From positions 1 through 64,000 of the forward strand of contig NZ_JAAFZU010000012.1 in NCBI RefSeq assembly GCF_018263905.1: a DNA stretch of 64,000 nt, given 5' to 3'. Made by a program: the position numbers and the translations under genes. The notes under the pieces are model-generated. The model worked only from the letters and a program-made list of their open reading frames with translations. It ran no database searches and was not told the DNA's origin. Below, piece by piece: positions 8,801 through 17,191 of this stretch (positions are counted from its first letter, which is position 1; the number at the start of each line of letters is the position of its first letter). Source of the DNA: Loktanella sp. SALINAS62 (lineage in GTDB: Bacteria; Pseudomonadota; Alphaproteobacteria; Rhodobacterales; Rhodobacteraceae).

Positions 8801-10353
8801 TGATCTCGCCGCCGCCGCACCACGATATCTACTCGATCGAGGATCTGGCCCAGCTCATCTACGATCTCAAGCAGATCAACCCGCGCTGCAAGGTGACGGT
8901 GAAACTGGTGGCATCGTCCGGTGTCGGCACCATCGCCGCAGGCGTGGCCAAGGCCAAGGCCGACATCATCCTGATTTCCGGCCACAACGGCGGCACGGGT
9001 GCGTCGCCCGGCACGTCGATCAAATACGCGGGTCTGCCGTGGGAAATGGGCCTGACAGAAGCGCATCAGGTGCTGGCGATGAACAACCTGCGCGAACGCA
9101 TCACGCTGCGGACCGATGGCGGTCTGCGGACAGGGCGCGATATCGTCATGGCCGCGATGCTGGGGGCCGAAGAATACGGCATCGGCACCGCCGCCCTGAT
9201 CGCGATGGGCTGCATCATGGTCCGCCAGTGCCAGTCCAACACCTGCCCCGTCGGTGTCTGTACGCAGGATCCTGCGCTGCGCGAAAAGTTCACGGGCAAT
9301 GCGGAAAAGGTGGTCAACCTGATCACCTTCTACGCGACCGAAGTGCGTGAAATCCTTGCATCCATCGGGGCGCGGTCCATTCAGGATGTGATCGGCCGTG
9401 CCGATCTGCTGACGCAGGTCAGCCGTGGTTCGGCGCATCTGGACGATCTGGACCTGAACCCGCTGCTGATCACGGTGGATGGGGCCAGCCAGATCAAATA
9501 CGACCGCCACCAGCCCCGCAACGCGGTGCTGGACACGCTGGACGTCGAAATCGTCAAGGACGCGGAACGCTTCCTGAAGGACGGCGAAAAAATGCAGCTG
9601 GAATATGCGGTGCAGAACACGCTGCGCACCGTCGGCACGCGCACATCCAGCCACATCGTGCAGCGGTTCGGGATGCGCAACCAGTTGCAGGACGACCATC
9701 TGACGGTAAAGCTGAAGGGCAGCGCCGGGCAATCGCTGGGTGCCTTTGCCGTGCACGGGCTAAAGCTGGAAGTGTCGGGCGATGCCAACGATTATGTCGG
9801 CAAGGGTCTGTCGGGCGGCACCATTGTGGTGCGGCCACAGATGCAGTCGCCGCTGGTGGCCGCCGATAACACCATCATCGGCAACACCGTGCTGTATGGT
9901 GCGACAGAAGGCTATCTGTTCGCGGCAGGCCGCGCTGGTGAGCGTTTCGCGGTCCGCAATTCCGGCGCGCATGTCGTGATCGAAGGCTGCGGCACCAACG
10001 GTTGCGAATACATGACCGGCGGTGTGGCGGTGATCCTGGGGTCCATTGGCGCGAACTTTGGCGCAGGCATGACCGGTGGCATGGCGTATCTGTATGACCC
10101 GGACGGTCAGGCGCAGGCGCTGATGAACATGGAAACGCTGGTGACCTGTCCGGTCACGGTCGATCATTGGCACGACCAGTTGCACGGCTTGGTCAAACGC
10201 CATGCCGCCGAAACCGGCAGCCGTCGGGCCAATGATATCTTGCAGCACTGGGACGAAGAGTTGCGCCATTTCATTCAGGTCTGCCCAAAGGAAATGCTGG
10301 CCAACTTGCCCGCACCCCTGACGTATGAGGCAGAGGCGATCCCGGCGGAATAA
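5821..10353 (+). CDS. gltB: Glutamate synthase (NADPH) large subunit
   Basis: A 1510-residue alpha subunit of GOGAT. A 33-residue propeptide precedes Cys34 (EHSSCGVGL), the N-terminal nucleophile of the class II glutaminase domain (about 34-430). A central domain, the FMN-binding synthase domain (about 830-1200) and a C-terminal GXGXG beta-helix follow. The [3Fe-4S] cysteines are visible as Cys1131, Cys1137 and Cys1142 in MGCIMVRQCQSNTCPVGVC. Ammonia released from glutamine is channelled to 2-oxoglutarate using electrons from GltD. The length is normal. The gene is coupled to the upstream secreted-protein gene by ATGA and followed by an intrinsic terminator. Confidence 0.98.
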   Translation: MTTYDDAWVAAEEAKRAWMAENGLYRDEDEHSSCGVGLVVSIKGERSRDVVDKGINALKAIWHRGAVDADGMTGDGAGIHIQIPVAFFEDQIRRTGHEPEPGERIAVGQIFLPRTDFAGQERCRTIVETEVLRMGHYIYGWRHVPVNTSVLGEKANATRPEIEQILIRSRPGIDEEAFERELYIVRRRIEKAVTASGVSGFYVCSLSTRSIIYKGMMLAEQVATFYPDLMDERFESAFAIYHQRYSTNTFPQWSLAQPFRMLAHNGEINTLKGNVNWMRSHEIRMASSAFGEAAEDIKPIIPSGSSDSAALDSVFEVLVRAGRNAPMAKTMLVPEAWSKQQAEMPQTWQDMYSYCNAVMEPWDGPAALAMTDGRWVCGGLDRNGLRPLRYVVTGDGLLIAGSEVGMVPIDESTVVEKGALGPGQMIAVDMQEQRLFHDEELKGKLAAAQPFGDWVEKVTELSDLLQNTPEKALYEGEDLRRRQRAAGYTIEELEQVLAPMAEDGKEMIASMGDDTPSAVLSTTFRPLSHFFRQNFSQVTNPPIDSLRENRVMSLKTRFGNLKNVLDQDSSQTEIIVLESPFIANAEFDKMLEQFGGNTALIDCTFESGAHALNDALARIRSEAEDAVRSGAGHLILTDEHQSADKVAMPMILATSAVHSHLTRKGLRTFCSVNVRSAECVDPHYFAVLIGCGATTVNAYLAQDSIADRVNRGLIDGSLTDAVGRYRKAIDAGLLKIMSKMGISVLSSYRGGLNFEAVGLSRAMCAEYFPGMQSRISGIGINGIQAKLEEVHAHGWKKSTDILPIGGFYKARRSGEKHAWEAQTMHMLQAACAKSSYALWQQYSKALQANPPIHLRDLLAIKPLGKAIPIEEVESITSIRKRFVTPGMSLGALSPEAHRTLSIAMNRIGAKSDSGEGGESPDDFTPEPNGDNASAKIKQVASGRFGVTAEYLLACEELEIKVAQGAKPGEGGQLPGMKVTDLIAKLRHSTKGVTLISPPPHHDIYSIEDLAQLIYDLKQINPRCKVTVKLVASSGVGTIAAGVAKAKADIILISGHNGGTGASPGTSIKYAGLPWEMGLTEAHQVLAMNNLRERITLRTDGGLRTGRDIVMAAMLGAEEYGIGTAALIAMGCIMVRQCQSNTCPVGVCTQDPALREKFTGNAEKVVNLITFYATEVREILASIGARSIQDVIGRADLLTQVSRGSAHLDDLDLNPLLITVDGASQIKYDRHQPRNAVLDTLDVEIVKDAERFLKDGEKMQLEYAVQNTLRTVGTRTSSHIVQRFGMRNQLQDDHLTVKLKGSAGQSLGAFAVHGLKLEVSGDANDYVGKGLSGGTIVVRPQMQSPLVAADNTIIGNTVLYGATEGYLFAAGRAGERFAVRNSGAHVVIEGCGTNGCEYMTGGVAVILGSIGANFGAGMTGGMAYLYDPDGQAQALMNMETLVTCPVTVDHWHDQLHGLVKRHAAETGSRRANDILQHWDEELRHFIQVCPKEMLANLPAPLTYEAEAIPAE

Positions 10354-10378
10354 CCTGCCCCGATCCCAAAGCTTTTAC

Positions 10379-10410
10379 GCGCCCCGCAGGTTTCGCTTGT
10401 GGGGCGCTTT
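10379..10410 (+). terminator. Intrinsic terminator after gltB
   Basis: GCGCCCC (10379-10385) pairs with GGGGCGC (10401-10407), and TTT follows. It ends the gltD-gltB transcript just upstream of mtgA. Confidence 0.6.
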
Positions 10411-10459
10411 GCTGTGCGGTCGGCTTGACCCCACCGCAAGCGACGTGGCTTATGCAGGC

Positions 10460-11176
10460 ATGGCGAAAAAGAGCACCAAAAACGCAACACCCCGAACCGC
10501 GCGCCCGCTGCGCCAGCGCATCAGGCGCGGCGTTTTGCTCTGCGTTGCGGCCTTGTTTGGGGCGGTGCTGCTATCCACCTTTGCCTATCGTTTTATCGGT
10601 CCACCGACGACGCCCTATCAAATCGCTGAAAGCTGGCGGCTGAACGGGCTGGATCGCAACTGGGTCCCGATGGACCGCATCGCGCCCGTGATGGCGCGGT
10701 CCGTGGTCGCGGCCGAAGACGCGAATTTCTGTCTGCACTGGGGGCTTGACGTGACCGCGATCCGTGCGGCAATGGAATCCGGCGCAAACCGGGGTGGGTC
10801 CACCATCAGCCAACAAGTGGTGAAAAATGTCTATTTGTGGCAGGGTCGATCATGGGTCCGCAAATCCATCGAAGCGATCTGGACCCCGCTGTCAGAAGCG
10901 ATCTGGCCGAAACGCCGCGTTCTTGAATTATATCTGAACGTCGTGGAATTCGACGAGGGCGTGTTTGGCGTCGATGCGGCGGCTGGCCACTACTTTGGTG
11001 TCAGCGCGGCGGACCTGACCCCGGTGCAGGCCGCGCGTCTGGCCATGGTACTACCTGACCCCAAAGGACGCGACGCGGCCAATCCCACTGCCGCACAGCG
11101 CAACCGCACCGCCGCGATCATGGACGGTGCGGCGACGATCCTTGCCGATGGGCGCGCGTCCTGTTTCGAGGATTGA
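10460..11176 (+). CDS. mtgA: Monofunctional biosynthetic peptidoglycan transglycosylase
   Basis: A 238-residue GT51 family glycosyltransferase that polymerises lipid II glycan strands. A basic N-terminus precedes one membrane anchor (about 20-40). The catalytic domain shows the GT51 motifs VVAAEDANFCLHWG (with the catalytic Glu), GGSTISQQVVKNVYL, KRRVLELYLNVVEF and AARLAMVLPDP. No transpeptidase domain follows, which separates it from class A PBPs. The start at 10460 places the anchor correctly; an upstream in-frame start would run through the gltB terminator. The ribosome-binding site is weak (GCAGG). Confidence 0.94.
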   Translation: MAKKSTKNATPRTARPLRQRIRRGVLLCVAALFGAVLLSTFAYRFIGPPTTPYQIAESWRLNGLDRNWVPMDRIAPVMARSVVAAEDANFCLHWGLDVTAIRAAMESGANRGGSTISQQVVKNVYLWQGRSWVRKSIEAIWTPLSEAIWPKRRVLELYLNVVEFDEGVFGVDAAAGHYFGVSAADLTPVQAARLAMVLPDPKGRDAANPTAAQRNRTAAIMDGAATILADGRASCFED

Positions 11177-11231
11177 ACCCGGAAGCGCGTTACGGCATTG
11201 AAGTGTCACCCCTTGCCCCCATGAGTTGTGC

Positions 11232-11897
11232 ATGAACCGCCTGTATCATTATCCATTGTCACCATTTTCCCGCAAAGTGCGCCTGAGCCTTGCTGAAAAG
11301 CGCATCGAGGTCGAGCTGACACAAGAACGTTACTGGGAAAAAGACACGGACTTTCTGCGCCGCAACCCGGCGGGCAAGGTGCCCGTCCTGCGGCTGGGCA
11401 ACAAGCTGATGTCTGAAAGCACGGCGATCTGCGAATATCTGGAAGAAACCCACCCCAACCCGCCGCTTTTGCCGCGTGATGCGGATGGCGCATACGAAGC
11501 GCGGCGTCTGGTTGGCTGGTTCGACGATACGTTCTATCACGAATGCACGGCCAAACTGCTGGGCGAACGTGTGTTCCGCAAGGTGATGAACACGGGCTAC
11601 CCCGACAGCACCAACGTCAAGGCGGGCAGCCGCGCAGTACGGTTCCATCTTGATTACATGGCCAGCTTGCTGGAAAAACGCCGCTGGCTTGCAGGCAATG
11701 AAATGACGCTGGCCGATTTCGCCGCAGCGGCGCAGGTGTCATGCCTTGATTACATTTCCGACATCGACTGGAACAGGTCAGAGGTGGTGAAGGATTGGTA
11801 TGCCAAGATCAAATCCAGACCCGCGTTCCGCACGCTGCTGGCCGATCAGGTGCCGGGGTTTCTGCCGCCTGCGCATTATGCCGATCTTGATTTTTGA
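11232..11897 (+). CDS. Glutathione S-transferase family protein
   Basis: A 221-residue cytosolic GST. The N-terminal thioredoxin-like domain begins LYHYPLSPFSRKVRLSL, with Ser at the position of the glutathione-activating residue, then VPVL with the cis-proline and ESTAICEYLEE, the glutathione gamma-glutamyl contact. An all-helical C-terminal domain carries the N-capping motif MTLADFAAAAQ. The substrate is unknown. The ATG at 11232 is preferred over an in-frame TTG two codons upstream. A 10-bp GC-rich hairpin follows the stop. Confidence 0.9.
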   Translation: MNRLYHYPLSPFSRKVRLSLAEKRIEVELTQERYWEKDTDFLRRNPAGKVPVLRLGNKLMSESTAICEYLEETHPNPPLLPRDADGAYEARRLVGWFDDTFYHECTAKLLGERVFRKVMNTGYPDSTNVKAGSRAVRFHLDYMASLLEKRRWLAGNEMTLADFAAAAQVSCLDYISDIDWNRSEVVKDWYAKIKSRPAFRTLLADQVPGFLPPAHYADLDF

Positions 11898-11905
11898 TCT
11901 CTTGC

Positions 11906-11927
11906 GTGGGTGGGCCCGCCCACCCAC
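11906..11927 (+). terminator. Terminator-like hairpin after the GST gene
   Basis: GTGGGTGGGC (11906-11915) pairs perfectly with GCCCACCCAC (11918-11927); CCCCTTTTGGGGG follows. It leads into a copy of the dispersed intergenic repeat. Confidence 0.45.
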
Positions 11928-11961
11928 CCCTTTTGGGGGCCTTGCCCCCGTCCTGCGGACT

Positions 11962-11988
11962 CCCCCAGGATATTTATGACAAGAAGAA
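11962..11988 (+). repeat. Dispersed intergenic repeat, copy overlapping the queG start
   Basis: The core CCCAGGATATTTATGACAAG plus AAGAA matches the window-wide family whose other copies read CCCGGGATATTTTTGGCAAG plus AAGAAG. The queG ATG (11976) and its next codons lie inside the copy. Confidence 0.75.
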
Positions 11989-13031
11989 ATCCGGACCTGA
12001 CCGCCAGATTGCGGGACTATGCCCTGGATGCGGGCTTTGCAAAGATGGGGGTCTGCAGGCCCGACGCCGTGCCTGACCTGCCCGCGCGGCTGGATGCCTT
12101 TGTCGGGCAGGGGCGGCATGGGCAGATGTCATGGATGGCGGACCGCATGGCATGGCGTGGTGATCCATCCGCACTGTGGCCGCAGGCGCGCAGCGTGGTG
12201 ATGCTGGCCGAAAACTATGCCCCCGACACTGATCCGCTGGCGATTCTGGAACGCCGCGACCGTGCGGCGATTTCCGTTTACGCGCAGGGGCGCGATTACC
12301 ACGACGTCGTCAAGAAACGTTTGAAACAGGTGGGACGCTGGCTGATCGCACAAGAGCCAGAGGCCGAGATCAAGGTTTTCGTGGACACCGCCCCGGTGAT
12401 GGAAAAACCGCTGGCACAGGCGGCGGGTTTGGGGTGGCAGGGCAAACATACCAACCTGCTGGCCCGTGATCTGGGGAACTGGGTCTTTTTGGGTGCGATC
12501 TTTACCACGCTGGATCTGGACGTGGATGCGCCAGAGCAGGAACATTGCGGATCGTGCCGCAAGTGTCTGGATATCTGCCCGACAGATGCCTTTCCCGCGC
12601 CGTTCCAACTGGATGCGCGGCGTTGCATTTCGTATCTGACCATTGAACATCGCGGACCGGTCGATCCGGAGTTGCGGGCGCTGATGGGCAACCGAATCTA
12701 TGGTTGCGATGATTGCCTCGCGATTTGTCCGTGGAACAAATTCGCCCTAGACGCCCGCGATGCGCGGCTGGCCGCGCGTGACGATTTGCAGGCCCCTGCG
12801 CTTGTCGAACTTGCGGCGCTGGACGACGCAGGGTTCCGCGCCCGGTTTTCGGGGTCACCGATCAAGCGTATTGGGCGCGACCGGTTCGTGCGCAATGTGT
12901 GCTATGCCATTGGCAATTCCGGGAACCCTGCGCTCGCTGCCGCGTTGAAACCCCTGATGAATGACGCCGACCCTGCCGTGGCCGACGCCGCACGCTGGGG
13001 ACTGGCCCGATTGGACAGGGAAACCCCATGA
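11976..13031 (+). CDS. queG: Epoxyqueuosine reductase
   Basis: A 351-residue cobalamin- and iron-sulfur-dependent enzyme that performs the last step of queuosine tRNA modification, reducing epoxyqueuosine to queuosine. An N-terminal cobalamin-binding domain holds [20 protein letters not shown] (about 135-154). A bis-[4Fe-4S] ferredoxin-like region follows, with [16 protein letters not shown] and [15 protein letters not shown]-terminal HEAT-like helix repeat ends the protein. The start at 11976 gives the normal length; it lies within a dispersed intergenic repeat, with CAGGA as a possible ribosome-binding site. It overlaps the downstream dehydrogenase by ATGA. Confidence 0.95.
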   Translation: MTRRNPDLTARLRDYALDAGFAKMGVCRPDAVPDLPARLDAFVGQGRHGQMSWMADRMAWRGDPSALWPQARSVVMLAENYAPDTDPLAILERRDRAAISVYAQGRDYHDVVKKRLKQVGRWLIAQEPEAEIKVFVDTAPVMEKPLAQAAGLGWQGKHTNLLARDLGNWVFLGAIFTTLDLDVDAPEQEHCGSCRKCLDICPTDAFPAPFQLDARRCISYLTIEHRGPVDPELRALMGNRIYGCDDCLAICPWNKFALDARDARLAARDDLQAPALVELAALDDAGFRARFSGSPIKRIGRDRFVRNVCYAIGNSGNPALAAALKPLMNDADPAVADAARWGLARLDRETP

Positions 13032-14185
13032 GATATGCCGTTCTGCTGACATTGTTCCCGACGCTGGCCTGTGCGCAGGTCGAACAGGGGCCCGCCAACA
13101 CCGATTTCGAACCTGCATTCGAAAACCAGACCCGTGCGCCCGCGCTGCCCGACACACCTGTGACCACCAGCGTTTTCGCCGAAGGTCTGGAAAACCCGTG
13201 GGGGATTGCGGAACTGCCCGATGGCTCGTTTCTGGTGACCGAACGGACCGGCGCGCTGCGGCGTGTCGCGGCGGATGGCACCGTTTCGGCACCTTTGGAC
13301 GGCGTGCCGGACGTGGACGCACGCGGGCAGGGCGGATTGCTGGACGTGGCGATCGGCACGGATTTCGCCACCAGCGGTACGATTTTTCTGACCTATGCGA
13401 AACGCTATGGCGGCGGCACCGGCACGGTGGCCGCACGCGCCACGCTGGACGGCGACAGTCTGACCGACGTGCAGGAAATCTTTGTGCAGGAACCGCCGTC
13501 GTCGGTGACAAAGCACTATGGCAGCCGGGTTGTGCCCGTCGTGGACGGCACGGTTTTTATCACCACCGGTGAACACAGCAGTGACGAAACCCGCGTGCTG
13601 GCACAGGACAACAGCACCACCTATGGCAAGATCATCCGGGTGAATGCTGACGGATCGGTGCCGCAGGATAACCCCTTTGTCGGGACCGATGGCATCGACA
13701 CGATCTGGTCCTATGGGCATCGTAACGTGCAGGGTGCCGACATCGGCCCTGACGGGAAAATCTGGACGATGGAACACGGCCCCCGTGGTGGCGACGAATT
13801 GAACCAGCCGGAACCGGGCAAGAATTATGGCTGGCCGGTGATTTCCTATGGTGTGCGCTACGGCGGCGGTCCCATCGGATCGGGCGACGCGGTTCAGGAC
13901 GGGATGGAACAGCCTGTGTATTACTGGGATCCGGTCATCGCGCCCGGTGGTATCGGGTTCTATGACGGCGATTATGCCGATTGGCAGGGCGATCTGTTCG
14001 TCGCGGGCCTGAACCCCGGCGCGCTGGTCCGGCTGAAAATGGAAAACGACCGTGTCGTGGGCGAAGAGCGCCTGTTGCGTGACGCGGGCCGCATCCGCGA
14101 TGTCGAGGTGCTGGACAATGGCGAATTGCTGGTGCTGATCGACGCGAACCCGGGATCGATCCTGCGCGTGGTGCCCGGTCAGTGA
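13028..14185 (+). CDS. PQQ-dependent sugar dehydrogenase (soluble aldose type)
   Basis: A 385-residue periplasmic protein with a signal peptide ending near LACAQ. It is a six-bladed beta-propeller of the glucose/sorbosone dehydrogenase family (soluble GDH, YliI-like). Typical features are the [12 protein letters not shown] opening, [20 protein letters not shown] (a PQQ/Ca-binding region) and [11 protein letters not shown]. It probably oxidises an aldose using pyrroloquinoline quinone; the substrate is not predictable. It overlaps queG by 4 bases and the App1-like gene by GTGA. Confidence 0.9.
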   Translation: MRYAVLLTLFPTLACAQVEQGPANTDFEPAFENQTRAPALPDTPVTTSVFAEGLENPWGIAELPDGSFLVTERTGALRRVAADGTVSAPLDGVPDVDARGQGGLLDVAIGTDFATSGTIFLTYAKRYGGGTGTVAARATLDGDSLTDVQEIFVQEPPSSVTKHYGSRVVPVVDGTVFITTGEHSSDETRVLAQDNSTTYGKIIRVNADGSVPQDNPFVGTDGIDTIWSYGHRNVQGADIGPDGKIWTMEHGPRGGDELNQPEPGKNYGWPVISYGVRYGGGPIGSGDAVQDGMEQPVYYWDPVIAPGGIGFYDGDYADWQGDLFVAGLNPGALVRLKMENDRVVGEERLLRDAGRIRDVEVLDNGELLVLIDANPGSILRVVPGQ

Positions 14186-15186
14186 CCGCCATCCGTACCG
14201 CGATCATGCGCGCCGCCGCCATCGCAGAGGTCGCTGTGGAACGTGTCTTTTTTCGCGGTGATACGGCGAAACTGGTGATCGAACCCTACCACGGTTACGC
14301 CACGGACGAACACCTGATCGCACGCGGCCGGGTGCTGGCGTTGCGTGACGCTGAACGCGATGTGCGCGGCGGCAGCCGTCTGCAGAACGCGCGGCAGATG
14401 TTCCGTCTGTTCGCCACGCACGAAGTTGCGGACGTTGCCGTGTCGTGTGGGGACGTGACAGCCGTGTCCGACGCCGAAGGCTATTTTACGCTGTTCCTGC
14501 CACGCGACGTCCGTACCGGCTGGATTGACGTGACAGTCACAGCACAGGGTGCGCATGCGATCTGCCCGGTGTTGGTGCCATCCCCGGACGCGGGGCTGAT
14601 GGTCCTGTCGGACATCGACGACACGATGATGAAAACCGGTGCCTATTCGACGTTGCGCAATCTTTGGACGTCTTTCACAGGAAGCGTGCAAAGCCGCGAG
14701 GTGTTTCCCGGTGCGGTCGAGCTGATGCGGATGCTGCACGATGATGGGCGCAACCCGGTCTATTATGTCAGCTCTTCCCCGTGGAATTTTCATGGCTTTC
14801 TGGAAAGCGTCTTTGACCGTGCCAGACTGCCGACGGGGCCGAAATTCCTGAAAGACTATGGGTTTTCAAAGGACCAGTTCATTACGTCCAGTCACGGCGA
14901 TCACAAGGGCCGCGCGATTGATGTGATGATGGCCGCAAACCCCCGGCTTCCGGTGGTGCTGATCGGCGATACCGGACAGCATGACGCCCGGATCTATGCG
15001 GATGTGGCGGTCAGGCATCCGGGCCGCGTCCTGCATGTGGTCTTGCGGGCAACGCCGGACCGGCTTGATGTGCAGGATAAACTGCAGATCGGACGGTTGC
15101 GGGCGATGAATGTATCGGTCAGCGTCGCGCCGCAGTATCAGGATGCGCTGGCCCGGCTTGCGCCTGCGGTGCGTCCTGCAGCCTGA
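14182..15186 (+). CDS. App1-family (DUF2183) phosphatase
   Basis: A 334-residue HAD-like phosphatase related to yeast APP1 phosphatidate phosphatase. The catalytic DxDxT-type motif LSDIDDTMMKTGAYS is near 149-163, with YYVSSSPWNFH as motif II, then HKGRAIDVMM and VLIGDTGQHD as motif IV. The N-terminal half is a beta-rich region typical of bacterial DUF2183 proteins. The GTG start overlaps the upstream stop as GTGA. The substrate in bacteria is not established; phosphatidate or another lipid phosphate is inferred from the family. Confidence 0.88.
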   Translation: MTAIRTAIMRAAAIAEVAVERVFFRGDTAKLVIEPYHGYATDEHLIARGRVLALRDAERDVRGGSRLQNARQMFRLFATHEVADVAVSCGDVTAVSDAEGYFTLFLPRDVRTGWIDVTVTAQGAHAICPVLVPSPDAGLMVLSDIDDTMMKTGAYSTLRNLWTSFTGSVQSREVFPGAVELMRMLHDDGRNPVYYVSSSPWNFHGFLESVFDRARLPTGPKFLKDYGFSKDQFITSSHGDHKGRAIDVMMAANPRLPVVLIGDTGQHDARIYADVAVRHPGRVLHVVLRATPDRLDVQDKLQIGRLRAMNVSVSVAPQYQDALARLAPAVRPAA

Positions 15187-15241
15187 CCCCCTTTCGGTCG
15201 CTGTGCAGTGGGCGTAGGGTCCCGGCGAAAGGACCACGTTC

Positions 15242-16165
15242 ATGCAACCACTGCGCGGCATCGCCCTGAAATTCGTTTCGGTTTGCCTGTTTGTCATCAT
15301 GTCCGCGCTGATCAAGGCAGCATCCGATCAGGTGCCGCCGGGACAGGCGGTGTTCTTTCGGTCGCTATTCGCCGTGCCGATCATTCTGATCTGGCTGGCC
15401 ATGCGGCACGAACTGCGCGACGGGTGGAAAACGCGCAACCCTCTGGGGCATGTCTGGCGCGGTCTGGCGGGGACCAGCGCGATGGGGCTTGGATTTGCCG
15501 GGCTGGGCCTGCTTCCCCTGCCAGAGGTGACGGCCATCGGCTATGCGGCACCGATTCTCGTGGTGATCTTTGCCGCGATGTTCCTGAACGAACGGGTCGG
15601 ACGTTTCCGGCTGACGGCTGTGGCGGTTGGCATGGTGGGTGTGGTCATCGTCCTGTCACCCCGCCTCACGGTCGGCGCATCTGCGGGCACGGCGGAAACG
15701 CTGGGGGCTGTGCTTGTGCTGATGGGGGCGATATGTGCAGCACTCGCGCAGGTGTTCGTGCGCAAACTGGTGGCCAGCGAAAATACCGCCGCCATCGTGT
15801 TCTGGTTTTCTGTCACGGCAACCGTTTTGTCGCTGCTGACGCTGCCGTGGGGCTGGGCCATGCCCACCGTCGACCGGATCGCATTGCTGGTCTGCGCCGG
15901 GTTGCTGGGCGGATTGGGCCAGATCTTTCTGACATCTAGCTACCGTTTTGCCGAAGCGTCCTTGGTCGCGCCGTTCGATTATTCGTCGATGTTGCTGGCA
16001 CTGATCGTGGGCTACGTCTTTTTTGACGAGGTGCCGACCGGCACCATGCTATTGGGTGCGGCTATCGTGATCACAGCAGGCATCGGGATCATTTTACGTG
16101 AACGGCATCTGGGCCTGCAACGGGCCCGGCAACGCAAGGTCACCGGGACCGTCGGTCACAATTAA
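15242..16165 (+). CDS. EamA/DMT family transporter
   Basis: A 307-residue inner-membrane protein with about ten hydrophobic helices in two EamA repeats (roughly 8-140 and 155-285), the drug/metabolite transporter fold. PAREL-like signatures read FRSLFAVPIIL and FAEASLVAPFDYSSMLLALI. The substrate is unknown; S-adenosylmethionine, amino acids and metabolites are all possible in the family. AAAGGA lies about 9 bases before the ATG. It converges on the FNT gene with a 4-base overlap. Confidence 0.9.
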   Translation: MQPLRGIALKFVSVCLFVIMSALIKAASDQVPPGQAVFFRSLFAVPIILIWLAMRHELRDGWKTRNPLGHVWRGLAGTSAMGLGFAGLGLLPLPEVTAIGYAAPILVVIFAAMFLNERVGRFRLTAVAVGMVGVVIVLSPRLTVGASAGTAETLGAVLVLMGAICAALAQVFVRKLVASENTAAIVFWFSVTATVLSLLTLPWGWAMPTVDRIALLVCAGLLGGLGQIFLTSSYRFAEASLVAPFDYSSMLLALIVGYVFFDEVPTGTMLLGAAIVITAGIGIILRERHLGLQRARQRKVTGTVGHN

Positions 16166-17070
16166 GATTCGCGCCGCGCCAGAACCTCTTCGCGGACCTG
16201 ACCCCATGTGATCAGGCCGAACACCACCGTCCCGCCAAAAACATTGCCCAGGAACACGGGAATCCAAAAGCCGAATACCGCATGAACGATCCCCATTTCG
16301 CCGGTGACCAGCAACAGGGCCATTTCCACCGACCCCGCAATGATATGCGTGAAACCGCCGGCGGCGATCAGCCATGTCATGACGAATATGACGAAAAAAT
16401 TCATCATCTCGCCTGCCGCCAGCATCCAAACCAGTGCCGCGATCAGCAGACCTGCCGGGATTGCCTTGAAAAACGCTGTCAGCGCGTCGTTTTCCGTCGC
16501 ATGGCGGGAAATGACCTTCATCGCCTCTACCACTTCTGGTTCAAAGGCGGGGATATAGGCGATAAAGATTGCCGCGATGAAACATCCGATGACGTTGGCC
16601 GCGACGACGATCCCCCATAACCGGGCGACGCAGCCCAGCAAATATCGGCTGGGACGGGCCAGAAACGGCAGCACGGTGGTCAGCGTGTTTTCGGTGAACA
16701 ACTGCATCCGGCCAATGATGACGATCAGGAAACCAAAGGTGTAGCCAAAGCTTTCGATCAGCGGCAACCAATCCGATTCCGGCAACCACGCGTGAAAAAT
16801 ACCTTCGCCGATCACTGAAAAGCTGATGCAGACACCCGCTGCGATGCCGGACCAGAACAACGACCGCGTCGGACGTTTCAGTTCTTCGTCACCTTCGCGG
16901 CGGACGACCTGATAGACCAGTTTGGCCGACATATGCGACGCTTCGCGCACCGCGTCTTCTTCGTCGACCTCGTTGGTTTCCTGTTCCGCGCGGTCGGCAA
17001 CCGCGGCTTCCCGCTTTGCCTCGTTCGCTTCGACGGCGCGCCGGAATTCGTGTTCTTCTTGATCGGACAT
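16162..17070 (-). CDS. Formate/nitrite transporter family protein
   Basis: A 302-residue FNT channel homologue. About 60 N-terminal residues are highly charged (Glu/Arg-rich, probably cytosolic), then six membrane helices follow. FNT-type features are LFWSGIAAGVCISFSVIG, FTENTLTTVLP (the family's early pore motif) and GGFTHIIAGSVEM. It is closest in layout to the YfdC-like branch rather than FocA/NirC, so formate or nitrite transport is only a family inference. Its 3' end overlaps the EamA gene by 4 bases. Confidence 0.88.
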   Translation of the reverse strand: MSDQEEHEFRRAVEANEAKREAAVADRAEQETNEVDEEDAVREASHMSAKLVYQVVRREGDEELKRPTRSLFWSGIAAGVCISFSVIGEGIFHAWLPESDWLPLIESFGYTFGFLIVIIGRMQLFTENTLTTVLPFLARPSRYLLGCVARLWGIVVAANVIGCFIAAIFIAYIPAFEPEVVEAMKVISRHATENDALTAFFKAIPAGLLIAALVWMLAAGEMMNFFVIFVMTWLIAAGGFTHIIAGSVEMALLLVTGEMGIVHAVFGFWIPVFLGNVFGGTVVFGLITWGQVREEVLARRES

Positions 17071-17158
17071 GATGTGCCTTTTGTTTATCAGGGTAAACTG
17101 GACCGGGCAGCATCATAATCAAGCCTGCGCGGATCGTGTGGCAGGTCATGGTCGGTTG

Positions 17159-17184
17159 CGCCCGCCCCCGGACAGGGGCGGGCG
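17159..17184 (-). terminator. Strong GC hairpin downstream of ilvE
   Basis: CGCCCGCCCC (17159-17168) pairs with GGGGCGGGCG (17175-17184) around a 6-base loop, just after the ilvE stop. No T-tract follows on the minus strand, so it may be a Rho-independent-like pause or mRNA-stabilising hairpin. Confidence 0.45.
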
Positions 17185-17191
17185 TACAAGA

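Noticed and set aside
8032-9756. Long open frame antisense to gltB
   Set aside because: High-GC antisense shadow of a fully recognisable enzyme; no domain, start signal or ribosome-binding site.
17159-17184. Considered as a full Rho-independent terminator of ilvE
   Set aside because: The hairpin is strong but no T-tract follows on the minus strand; kept only as a low-confidence terminator-like hairpin.
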